Assembly (NCBI GenBank): GCA_017458865.1
Contig: JAFSZW010000099.1
Location: forward strand, 1 to 6,239
Direction: 5' to 3'
Source: Clostridia bacterium
GTDB lineage: Bacteria > Bacillota > Clostridia > Christensenellales > Aristaeellaceae
DNA: 6,239 nucleotides
The number at the start of each line of letters is the position of its first letter. Position 1 is the stretch's first letter. A program made the position numbers and the translations under genes. This document shows positions 1-5,642 of the stretch, piece after piece. The notes beneath the pieces are model-generated. The model did no database searches. It was not told the DNA's origin and worked only from the letters and a program-made list of their open reading frames with translations.

Positions 1-510
1 GAAAGAGAGATAATCCAGCAGGTTCTTCTCATTGACACCGCCGGTCGGCATGAACGTCACGTCAACATAAGGCGCTGCGATGGACTTGATGTACTTGAGT
101 CCGCCTGCGGCCTCTGCCGGGAAGAACTTGACCGTCTTGAGTCCGAGAGAAAGTGCAACCTCAATGTCGCTGGGATTGGAGGTACCCGGACAAACCGGAA
201 TACCAATTTCCTGGCAATGCTTGACGGTTGTCGGGTTCAGGCCCGGGGATACGATGAACTTCGCACCGGCAGCAACCGCGCGGTCAACCTGCTCATTAGT
301 CAGAACGGTGCCTGCACCAACCAGCATATCCGGACAAGCCTGGGTCATATTCCGAATAGCTTCCTCAGCAGCAGCAGTACGGAACGTTACCTCTGCACAG
401 GGCAGTCCGCCCTCGCACAGTGCCTTCGCAAGCGGCACAGCATCCGCTGCGTCATTAATCGCAATAACCGGAACAATACCGATCAAAGACAGTTCCTTTA
501 AAATGTCCAT
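1..510 (-). CDS. eda: KDPG / KHG aldolase, 3' end cut by the window edge
   Basis: Cytoplasmic class I aldolase that splits 2-keto-3-deoxy-6-phosphogluconate into pyruvate and glyceraldehyde-3-phosphate, the last step of uronate breakdown and of the Entner-Doudoroff pathway. I translated 170 residues from the ATG at 510; the family is usually about 205-215 residues, so some 35-45 C-terminal residues lie beyond the left edge. Visible marks are the N-terminal GIVPVI strand, the catalytic glutamate and arginine in EVTFR (Glu40, Arg44), GAGTV (residues 65-69), SPG (88-90), CPGT (107-110), the Schiff-base lysine Lys128 in VKFFPAE, and PTGGV (155-159) of the phosphate site. The start is supported by an AGGAGG seven to eight bases upstream. 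It follows kdgF by 43 bases in the same direction and is probably co-transcribed. Family assignment is very secure; preference for KDPG over 4-hydroxy-2-oxoglutarate is inferred from the operon. Confidence 0.95.
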   Translation of the reverse strand, partial: MDILKELSLIGIVPVIAINDAADAVPLAKALCEGGLPCAEVTFRTAAAEEAIRNMTQACPDMLVGAGTVLTNEQVDRAVAAGAKFIVSPGLNPTTVKHCQEIGIPVCPGTSNPSDIEVALSLGLKTVKFFPAEAAGGLKYIKSIAAPYVDVTFMPTGGVNEKNLLDYLSF

Positions 511-553
511 AGGAATCTCCTCCTGTTCACTAACTATAATGTCGTTCCAAAGG

Positions 554-883
554 TTACCTGATAAAGTCCTCCCGCATCGGGGAAAAGACATCGAGCAGCG
601 TGCCCGCCTTAAGGCAGGTACAGCCGTGTACTTTTCCGCCGTCTACGACAATTGAATCACCGGGGTGCATGGTATAGACCGTATCCTCAATATGATAGGT
701 GAACTCACCTTCCAGAACATATGAGATCTGGGTATGAGGATGACTGTGGTCCGTACCAACGGCCCCATCGTCAAAGTTGACCCGGACGGACATCAATTGG
801 TCATTATAGGCACAGACCTTGCGTCTCTGTCCATTGCCCAGCTCCGTCCATTCCACCTGGTCCGGTCTGACAAACGTCTGCAT
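554..883 (-). CDS. kdgF: KdgF-type cupin, unsaturated uronate linearisation
   Basis: A 109-residue single-domain cupin matching the size of KdgF, the enzyme that opens 4,5-unsaturated galacturonate/glucuronate to the linear keto form during pectin and alginate breakdown. The cupin metal-site pattern is visible: His46 and His48 in DHSHPH, Gln52, a Gly-rich turn YVLEGEF (55-61) and the second-motif His86 in GGKVHG. The C-terminal DVFSPxREDF (98-107) carries the Asp, Phe and Arg typical of KdgF active sites. The ATG lies only four bases after the uxaC stop, and the bases before it hold no good Shine-Dalgarno (nearest is AGTGGA), so translation is probably coupled to uxaC. The stop is TAA. Presence beside uxaA, uxaC and eda supports a uronate role. 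Small cupins are versatile, so the exact substrate is inferred from motif and context. Confidence 0.85.
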   Translation of the reverse strand: MQTFVRPDQVEWTELGNGQRRKVCAYNDQLMSVRVNFDDGAVGTDHSHPHTQISYVLEGEFTYHIEDTVYTMHPGDSIVVDGGKVHGCTCLKAGTLLDVFSPMREDFIR

Positions 884-887
884 TGTA

Positions 888-2297
888 TCAGTCCACTTTC
901 ATTTCGAAATAGTTCACAGCGTTGTTGTAGCAGATGCCCTCAACCAGTTCTCCCAGGAGCTTGTAGTCCTCCGGGAACTCACCGTTCTCAACCCATTCTC
1001 CAAGCATGTTGCAGAGAATACGGCGGAAATACTCATGACGCGGATAGGAAATGAAGGAACGTGAATCGGTCAGCATGCCGACAAAGCGTCCGAGCAGTCC
1101 AAGTGCCGCCAGGGATTCCATCTGATCCCGCATACCGTACTTCTGATCGCAGAACCACCATCCGGAACCAAACTGAATCTTGCCGGGGATGCCATCGCCC
1201 TGGAAGTTGCCCAGCATCGTGCCGATGACGTAATTGTCCTTCGGATTGAGGCAATACAGGATGGTCTTCGGCAGATCATGGGTTGCCTCCTGCGCGCCGA
1301 GCAGCTTCGCCAGATTCTCGGCGATGCAGGTATCGTCAATGGAGTCGAATCCGACATCCGCGCCATACTTGGCAAACATGGCCGGATTGCAGTTGCGCAT
1401 GGCGCCAATATGGTACTGCTGTACCCAGCCGTGCGACTTGTACATCTTGGCCAGTTCAACAAGCACATAGGTCTTGTAAGTCGCCACCTCAGCATCGGTC
1501 AGTGCCGCACCGCTCATGGCCTTGCAGAACGCCTTGCCTGCTGCCTCTGCATCCGGCTTGCCATACGGGACCGTATCAAGTGCATGGTCAGAGAGGCGTG
1601 ATCCATTCGCATGGAAGTACTCAAAGCGGCTTGTCAGCGCTTTCATCATGCTCGCAAGATCAGCGCACTCAATACCGGAAACGCTGGACAGCCTGTTCAT
1701 GTACTCAACAAATCCATCGCGGTCAATATTGATGACCTTATCAGGACGCCAGGCCGGATAAACCTTGAAGCTGTTGCCTGTCTCCTTTGCCATCTTGATC
1801 TGATACTCCAGATCATCCGCCGGATCATCTGTGGTACAGATGACCTTAACGTTGAACTTTTCAACGAGTCTGCGGCAACGGAAGTCATCGGTGGCCAGCA
1901 TGGCATTTGCGCGATTCCAGATATCCTCTGCGGTTTCCTCGCTCAGGATGTCTGTAATGCCAAACACGCGGCGCAGTTCCAGATGCGTCCAGTGATACAT
2001 CGGATTGCCGACACAATACTTCAGCTAAGCGGCAAAAGCCTTCCACTTGTCAAGCCAGTCTGCATCACCGCGGATAAACTTATCATCCACACCGTTAGAG
2101 AGCATAACACGCCACTTGTAGTGATCGCCGCCAAGCATCAGCTCGCCAATGTTGGAGAACTTGTAATTCTCATAGATCATCTTCGGCGAAATATGGCAGT
2201 GATAATCATAAATAGGCATCTTCTCTGCATACTCATGATACAGCTTTTTGCCAACCTCATTGTTGATCATGAAGTCAGCATCCATAAAAGGTCTCAT
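888..2297 (-). pseudogene. uxaC: uronate isomerase, interrupted by one in-frame TAG
   Basis: UxaC interconverts D-glucuronate/D-fructuronate and D-galacturonate/D-tagaturonate, the entry step of hexuronate use; it is an amidohydrolase-superfamily (beta/alpha)8 enzyme. Counting the TAG as one residue gives 469 residues, the normal family length. Residues 1-90 hold the typical N-terminus (MRPFMDADF), the metal-site YHCH (His33, His35) and GGDHYKWR. Codon 91 is TAG (2025-2027). Reading continues in the same frame with LKYCVGNP and then YHWTHLEL, which known UxaC proteins have at this place. The C-terminal LTDSRSF and SYPRHEYFRR motifs are intact. An AAGGAGG seven bases before the ATG at 2297 supports the start; the final stop is TGA. 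The downstream open part (ATG at 2000, 370 residues) lacks the HxH metal ligands and has no clear Shine-Dalgarno, so it should not work alone. I call it a pseudogene because of the stop; suppression or a sequencing error remains possible. Confidence 0.85.
2025..2027 (-). other. In-frame amber (TAG) codon inside uxaC
   Basis: The local codons on the minus strand read GCC GCT TAG CTG AAG. Exactly eight further sense codons connect the stop to the ATG at 2000, with no frame change. The position corresponds to the variable residue in the ...W-A-x-T-V-P...GNP linker of other UxaC proteins, not to a catalytic residue. The other complete genes here end in TAA (uxaA, kdgF) or TGA (pfk, uxaC), so nothing in the window shows how TAG is read in this organism. 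Confidence 0.95.
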
Positions 2298-2318
2298 AAC
2301 GCATCCTCCTTATACTCA

Positions 2319-2334
2319 ATTGCCGAAAGGCAAT
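2319..2334 (-). other. Intercistronic hairpin between uxaA and uxaC
   Basis: Just after the uxaA stop codon the minus-strand transcript can form a perfect six-pair stem, ATTGCC-TTTC-GGCAAT, with a four-base loop. No T-run follows, so it is not an intrinsic terminator. It could protect or help process the mRNA between the two genes. The uxaC Shine-Dalgarno starts a few bases beyond the stem and remains unpaired. Confidence 0.5.
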
Positions 2335-2337
2335 GGA

Positions 2338-3804
2338 TTACAGTGTAACACCGTCCTTAAAGATGGCAATCTCCCGGAAATCGTGCTCCTCGCTCTTTGT
2401 CTGCTTTCCGGATGCAATCTCAAGGATCTGCTTGAAGAACGTCTCCGTCGTCTCCTCCATACTGGCACCATCCACAAGGATTCCGGCATTAAAATCAATC
2501 CAGTTGTGCTTGCGCTCTGCAAGCGGTGTATTGGTTGCTACCTTTACGGTCGGGATCGGCGCGCCGACCGGCGTTCCGCGCCCAGTCGTAAAGAGCACCA
2601 TCTGCGCTCCGGAAGCCATCAGTGCCGTAATGGCACACAGATCATTGCCGGGGCCCTGCACCAGGTTGAGTCCCTTTTCCTTCACCGGCTCGCAGTAACT
2701 GAGAACACCATGAACCTCGCCTTTGCCGCCTTTCTGGGTACAGCCAAGAGACTTGTCCTCAAGCGTCGTGATGCCGCCAGCCTTGTTTCCCGGCGATGGA
2801 TTCTCATACACTTCCTGCCCGTGACGGATGAAATACTCCTTGAAGTTGTTGATGAGCGCTACTGTTTTCTCAAACGTTGCCTCATCTTTGCAGCGGTTCA
2901 TCAGGAGCGTCTCCGCACCGAACATTTCCGGCACCTCTGTCAGCAGAGTCGTGCCACCATGACGGGTAAGCAGATCTGAAATGCTTCCAAGCAGCGGATT
3001 TGCGGTAATGCCCGAAAGTCCATCGCTGCCGCCGCACTTAAGGCCGATAACCAGTTGATCCGCCGATACAGTTGTCCGTTTCGCCTGCTGCGCATAACGG
3101 GTCAGTTCGTCAAGAAGCTTAAGTCCTTCCTCAACCTCATCCTCAACATCCTGTGTAATCAGGAATTTGACACGATCCGGGTTGATATCGCCCAGCACTT
3201 CCCTGAACACATTCAGATTGTTGTTTTCACATCCAAGACTAAGGACCAAAACACCACCTGCGTTAGGATGGTGCACCATAGATGCCAGCAAATGCTGGGT
3301 ATTCTTAAGATCATCGCCCAGCTGCGAACATCCGTACGGATGCACAAAGCAGTGAATTCCATCCACCCGGTCACCGTACATTTCGTTGCCAAGCCGTTCA
3401 AGCGTCTTGGATGTGCCATTTACACAACCAACTGTATTGACAATCCAGATCTCATTCCGGATACCGACTCTGCCGTCCTCCCGGATATATCCTTCGAATG
3501 TCGCCTTGCGGTCTACCGGCAGGCTGCACTCATGCGGTTCATACGAGTACTCAAGCAAGCCGGAAAGGTTCGTCTTCACATTGTGGGTATGAACCCAGCT
3601 GCCTGCAGGAATCTCTGACAGGGCATGCCCAATCGGCGAACCGTATTTTACAATATTCTCACCGCTTTTTATTCCTGTGAGAGCAAATTTGTGGCCTCTC
3701 GGAATATCCTCGACAAGCGTTACGCCGGACACTTCCATTCCCTTTTCCAGGGGTTTCAGTGCTACCGCAACGTTATCAATCGGGTTGATTTTAATCCAGT
3801 CCAT
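2338..3804 (-). CDS. uxaA: Altronate dehydratase
   Basis: Iron-dependent cytoplasmic dehydratase converting D-altronate to 2-keto-3-deoxygluconate in the galacturonate branch. The 488 residues match the usual UxaA length (about 490-500). Domains in order: an N-terminal SAF-like domain (about residues 8-85) ending in GSWVHTHN (His72, His74), then the large catalytic UxaA/GarD domain starting at GYIREDGRVGIRNE with HPYGCSQLGDD, LSLGCENNN, CGGSDGLSGITANPLLG and EVPEMFGAE, and a C-terminal part with GRGTPVGAPIPTVK. Several conserved Cys and His residues in these motifs are probable metal ligands. An AGGAGG five bases upstream of the ATG fixes the start; the stop is TAA. It is the first gene of the minus-strand operon, 40 bases before uxaC. 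Galactarate dehydratase (GarD) and related sugar-acid dehydratases share the fold, but adjacency to uxaC favours altronate. Confidence 0.93.
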   Translation of the reverse strand: MDWIKINPIDNVAVALKPLEKGMEVSGVTLVEDIPRGHKFALTGIKSGENIVKYGSPIGHALSEIPAGSWVHTHNVKTNLSGLLEYSYEPHECSLPVDRKATFEGYIREDGRVGIRNEIWIVNTVGCVNGTSKTLERLGNEMYGDRVDGIHCFVHPYGCSQLGDDLKNTQHLLASMVHHPNAGGVLVLSLGCENNNLNVFREVLGDINPDRVKFLITQDVEDEVEEGLKLLDELTRYAQQAKRTTVSADQLVIGLKCGGSDGLSGITANPLLGSISDLLTRHGGTTLLTEVPEMFGAETLLMNRCKDEATFEKTVALINNFKEYFIRHGQEVYENPSPGNKAGGITTLEDKSLGCTQKGGKGEVHGVLSYCEPVKEKGLNLVQGPGNDLCAITALMASGAQMVLFTTGRGTPVGAPIPTVKVATNTPLAERKHNWIDFNAGILVDGASMEETTETFFKQILEIASGKQTKSEEHDFREIAIFKDGVTL

Positions 3805-3864
3805 ACTTTCCTCCTCTGCATGCCTGTCCCCCGCAAATCCGCATATGCTGAGTCACAGGTCCCT

Positions 3865-3894
3865 TTTATAAGCATGTTTTTCGGCTTTCAGCAA
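3865..3894 (-). promoter_or_regulatory. Candidate promoter of the uxa operon
   Basis: On the minus strand a TATAAA -10 (3870-3865) lies 18 bases from a weak TTGCTG -35 (3894-3889). It would start transcription near 3858 and give a leader of about 55 bases before uxaA. The poor -35 would suit an activated or catabolite-controlled promoter. The spacer carries TGAAAGC followed by CGAAAAACA (3890-3875), which resembles a CcpA cre box but has extra bases between the halves. This is sequence gazing without experimental support. Confidence 0.35.
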
Positions 3895-3908
3895 AGCTGT
3901 CTATCTGA

Positions 3909-3927
3909 TCTGGTACTGCGCACCAGA
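3909..3927. promoter_or_regulatory. Inverted repeat TCTGGT-N7-ACCAGA
   Basis: A six-base perfect dyad with a seven-base centre lies just upstream of the candidate uxa promoter. The TGGT/ACCA half-sites recall operators of GntR-family uronate regulators (UxuR/ExuR type), although the spacing here is longer than in the known E. coli sites. It may be a regulator site for the operon; function is inferred only. Confidence 0.3.
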
Positions 3928-3931
3928 AAAA

Positions 3932-3958
3932 TATGGGCACATATATCTGCTGCCCATA
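3932..3958. promoter_or_regulatory. Inverted repeat TATGGGCA-N11-TGCCCATA
   Basis: A perfect eight-base inverted repeat whose half-site centres are about 19 bases apart, close to two helical turns. This suits a dimeric DNA-binding protein on one face of the DNA. It sits between the divergent uxaA and pfk genes, roughly 85 bases upstream of the candidate uxa start point. No T-run follows on either strand, so an operator is more likely than a terminator. Confidence 0.4.
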
Positions 3959-4090
3959 ACTGGACAATCTGATGCTGCACAAATTCCACTCAAAAGCACT
4001 GGTCTCACAGTTTATGCTGATACCGAAAAAACACTTCTGCGCCTTGTACAGTATATCACTTGTTTTTGTTCATCGTCAAGATTCTTGTGC

Positions 4091-4119
4091 TTGCCACATC
4101 AAACGCTTCATGGTAAAAT
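4091..4119 (+). promoter_or_regulatory. Promoter of the phosphofructokinase gene
   Basis: TTGCCA (-35, 4091-4096) and TAAAAT (-10, 4114-4119) are separated by exactly 17 bases, and a TG one base before the -10 adds an extended -10 element. The predicted start is near 4126, leaving a leader of about 93 bases before the ATG at 4219. This is the best plus-strand promoter match in the divergent region. Confidence 0.65.
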
Positions 4120-4140
4120 TATCACAGCATTTATGTGGCA
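4092..4140. promoter_or_regulatory. Inverted repeat TGCCACAT ... ATGTGGCA flanking the pfk promoter
   Basis: Two perfect complementary eight-base arms (4092-4099 and 4133-4140) bracket the promoter. The left arm overlaps the -35 box, and the right arm lies at about +8 to +15. Allowing one inserted base, the symmetry extends into an adjacent AAA/TTT. A repressor holding both arms would block polymerase. Alternatively the arms are two sites of one factor in opposite orientation. Confidence 0.4.
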
Positions 4141-4156
4141 GTCTGGCCTGCCAGAC
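4141..4156 (+). promoter_or_regulatory. Leader palindrome GTCTGGC-CT-GCCAGAC
   Basis: A perfect seven-base inverted repeat with a two-base centre follows directly after the right arm of the preceding dyad and lies at about +16 to +31 of the pfk transcript. As DNA it could be an operator just downstream of the start point. As RNA it would form a GC-rich hairpin with a CCTG loop near the 5' end of the mRNA, which could stabilise it. No T-run follows. Confidence 0.45.
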
Positions 4157-4218
4157 GAACTGAACTACATCATTAGTCTGTTCACCATTTCGTTCATTTA
4201 CAAGAGGAGGACACCCCC

Positions 4219-5292
4219 ATGAAAAGACGCATCGGCATTCTCACCAGCGGCGGCGACTGCCCCGGCCTGAACGCCTGTATCCGCGGCGTTGCAAGAGCAA
4301 GCTATTCCATGTTTGACGCTGAAATTATTGGTATCCAGGATGGTTATTCCGGCCTCATCAACGGTGATTTCAAAGAGATGAAACAGTCTGACTTCTCAGG
4401 CATCCTTACTCTGGGCGGAACCATTCTCGGCACCCGCCGCACGCCTTTCCGCAACATGCGTGTCATAGAAGATGACCATGTTGACAAGGTCAAGGCAATG
4501 AAGAACAATTACAAGAAGGCAAAGCTTGACTGTCTCGTCTGCCTCGGCGGAAACGGCACCCACAAGACTGCCAATCTGCTCTCTGAGGAAGGTCTCAATG
4601 TTATCGGTCTGCCGAAGACAATTGACAATGATATCTGGGGCACAGATGTCACATTCGGTTTCCACACCGCCGTTGACATTGCAACTGAGGTCATCGACCG
4701 CATTCACTCCACAGCTGCAAGCCATGGCCGCTGCATGGTGATAGAAATCATGGGGAACAAGGCCGGATGGCTGACGCTTTATGCAGGACTAGCCGGCGGC
4801 GCAGACGTCATCCTGCTGCCGGAGATCCCTTACAACCTCAAGACCGTCGCCAGAGCAATTGAACGCCGTGCCGATGCCGGCAAGGACTTCTCCATTATCG
4901 CCGTAGCCGAAGGTGCTATGACGATTGAAGAATCACGGATGAAGAAGAAAGAACGCGCTGATTTCCGTGCAGAAACCCATTTCCACGGCATCGCCTCCCG
5001 TCTCGCTCAGGAGCTTGAGGAAATGATCGGCATCGAAGCTCGCCCCGTTATTCCCGGTCATGTCCAGCGCGGCGGCACACCCAGTGCCTATGACCGTCTG
5101 CTCTCCACTAACTTCGGTGTCCATGCAGCAAAGCTGATTAAAGACGAGGATTATGGCCAGGCAGTCGCCATGATCGGAAGCAAAGTCGGCCACAATCCGC
5201 TATCCGATGTTGCCGGTAAAACCAAGTTCGTCCCCGAAGACGCACAGGCTGTCAAATCTGCCCGCAGCATGGGTATTTCACTTGGCGACTGA
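4219..5292 (+). CDS. 6-phosphofructokinase, mixed-substrate (group III-like) type
   Basis: Phosphorylates fructose-6-phosphate to fructose-1,6-bisphosphate in glycolysis. The 357 residues exceed classic bacterial PfkA (about 320) and fit the 'mixed-substrate' PFK clade. Motifs: GGDCPG (11-16) at the nucleotide site, GGNGT (110-114), PKTIDND (132-138) with catalytic Asp136, MGNKAGWLTL (178-187), PEIPY (201-205) and PGHVQRGG (279-286). At the donor-deciding sites (E. coli 104 and 124) it has Gly113 and Lys133. Gly predicts ATP use, while Lys is shared with PPi enzymes. The usual Mg-binding Asp (E. coli 103) is Asn112. An AGGAGG eight bases upstream supports the ATG, and the stop is TGA. It is apparently monocistronic, divergent from uxaA, with a hairpin and T-run about 50 bases downstream. 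PFK family is certain; the donor is inferred, so I give no symbol. Confidence 0.93.
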   Translation: MKRRIGILTSGGDCPGLNACIRGVARASYSMFDAEIIGIQDGYSGLINGDFKEMKQSDFSGILTLGGTILGTRRTPFRNMRVIEDDHVDKVKAMKNNYKKAKLDCLVCLGGNGTHKTANLLSEEGLNVIGLPKTIDNDIWGTDVTFGFHTAVDIATEVIDRIHSTAASHGRCMVIEIMGNKAGWLTLYAGLAGGADVILLPEIPYNLKTVARAIERRADAGKDFSIIAVAEGAMTIEESRMKKKERADFRAETHFHGIASRLAQELEEMIGIEARPVIPGHVQRGGTPSAYDRLLSTNFGVHAAKLIKDEDYGQAVAMIGSKVGHNPLSDVAGKTKFVPEDAQAVKSARSMGISLGD

Positions 5293-5306
5293 GCAAATTT
5301 TGGGGT

Positions 5307-5335
5307 TTGACATTTTCCATCCCATCTACTATAAT
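5307..5335 (+). promoter_or_regulatory. Perfect consensus sigma-A promoter downstream of pfk
   Basis: TTGACA (5307-5312), a 17-base spacer and TATAAT (5330-5335) match the housekeeping consensus at every position. It lies only 15 bases after the pfk stop, and transcription would start near 5342. The most likely product is the precursor of the tRNA-Arg beginning at 5569, because stable-RNA genes often have consensus promoters. The hairpin and T-run that follow at once would have to be passed. Confidence 0.85.
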
Positions 5336-5338
5336 AGC

Positions 5339-5378
5339 TTCTGCTTTGTTTCCAAGGCAGGAGCTTTGCTTTTTTCTT
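5339..5378 (+). terminator. Hairpin plus T-run, probable pfk terminator
   Basis: TTCTGCTTTG (5339-5348) pairs with CAAGGCAGGA (5353-5362) over ten positions with two G-T wobbles and a TTTC loop. Alternatively CAAGGC (5353-5358) pairs with GCTTTG (5363-5368), placing the shorter six-pair stem one base before a run of six Ts (5370-5375). The second fold is the standard terminator shape, while the first is longer. It would end the pfk message. Because a consensus promoter fires into it, it may also attenuate the downstream tRNA transcript. Confidence 0.55.
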
Positions 5379-5444
5379 CAACAACATGTTCTGGCAGATT
5401 CTTAACATGACAACTACTTCCTAACATGATGGGAGGCATTCTCC

Positions 5445-5513
5445 ATATGAGTACCTGCAATTCAGCAGGATAGAATGACCGCCTCCGACACCTGCCTATT
5501 GAAAAACTCATAT
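5445..5513 (+). other. Structured leader stretch upstream of the tRNA
   Basis: ATATGAGT (5445-5452) is perfectly complementary to ACTCATAT (5506-5513). Inside, CCTGC (5454-5458) pairs with GCAGG (5465-5469), and a second CCTGC (5491-5495) could compete for it. GGAGGC (5432-5437) is also complementary to GCCTCC (5481-5486). An eight-codon frame with a GGGAGG ten bases upstream starts at 5447 (MSTCNSAG, stop 5471-5473). I recognise no known riboswitch or ncRNA family. Chance pairing or a tRNA remnant are alternatives. Confidence 0.3.
5451..5489 (+). pseudogene. 5' half of a decayed tRNA-Arg-like gene
   Basis: Compared with the intact tRNA-Arg just downstream, this stretch shares TCAG, GGATAGA and GACCGCCTCC in register, covering the D arm and the anticodon stem and loop up to the second anticodon base. 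The D stem is intact as ATTC (5460-5463) with GAAT (5473-5476), where the neighbour has GCTC/GAGC, so two pairs differ in a compensated way. Similarity stops inside the anticodon loop, and no matching 3' anticodon stem, T arm or acceptor follows. It therefore looks like a truncated copy of a different tRNA-Arg gene. Confidence 0.5.
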
Positions 5514-5568
5514 CGGCTGTAAATTCGAAAATCAGAGCAAAAAAGGGCGAAGAGCGCATATTATACAA

Positions 5569-5642
5569 GTCTGCGTAGCTCAGTTGGATAGAGCGACCGC
5601 CTCCTAAGCGGTAGGCCGGAGGTTCGAATCCTCTCGCGGACG
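5569..5642 (+). tRNA. tRNA-Arg, anticodon CCU
   Basis: A complete cloverleaf can be drawn. The acceptor stem GTCTGCG pairs with CGCGGAC (one T-G wobble), and the D stem is GCTC/GAGC. The anticodon stem ACCGC/GCGGT encloses CTCCTAA with anticodon CCT at 5603-5605. The variable loop is AGGCC, and the T stem GGAGG/CCTCT closes the loop TTCGAAT. The discriminator is G at 5642. CCA is not encoded (CTA follows), so it is added after processing. It reads the rare arginine codon AGG and is followed by a strong terminator. tRNA-Arg(CCU) genes are common integration targets for mobile elements. Confidence 0.97.

Noticed and set aside
80..655. 191-codon plus-strand frame opposite eda and kdgF
   Set aside because: It is antisense to two clearly conserved genes and shows no domain of its own.
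888..2000. Downstream part of uxaC as an independent gene starting at ATG 2000
   Set aside because: The start lies inside the conserved GNP(M/L)YHWTHLEL motif, has no Shine-Dalgarno, and would lack the HxH metal ligands. It is the continuation of one interrupted gene.
2000..2030. Frameshift as the cause of the uxaC interruption
   Set aside because: The two parts are in the same frame, joined by eight sense codons that match the family. Only the TAG substitution breaks the gene.
1611..2348. 245-codon plus-strand frame opposite uxaC
   Set aside because: It is a mirror frame of conserved uxaC coding sequence, with no ribosome binding site and no recognisable domain.
3875..3890. CcpA cre box in the uxa promoter
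   Set aside because: The half-sites resemble cre but are separated by extra bases, so the match is too poor to list as a site.
3972..4163. 63-codon plus-strand frame in the divergent intergenic region
   Set aside because: It has no Shine-Dalgarno, covers the pfk promoter and its inverted repeats, and its composition looks random.
5523..5532. TTCGAAA as a T-loop completing the upstream tRNA fragment
   Set aside because: The flanking bases do not pair as a T stem, and the distance from the anticodon loop is too long with no 3' anticodon stem.
5559..5564. TATTAT as a -10 box directly before the tRNA
   Set aside because: It would start transcription at or inside the mature tRNA 5' end, and there is no -35 box at the proper distance.
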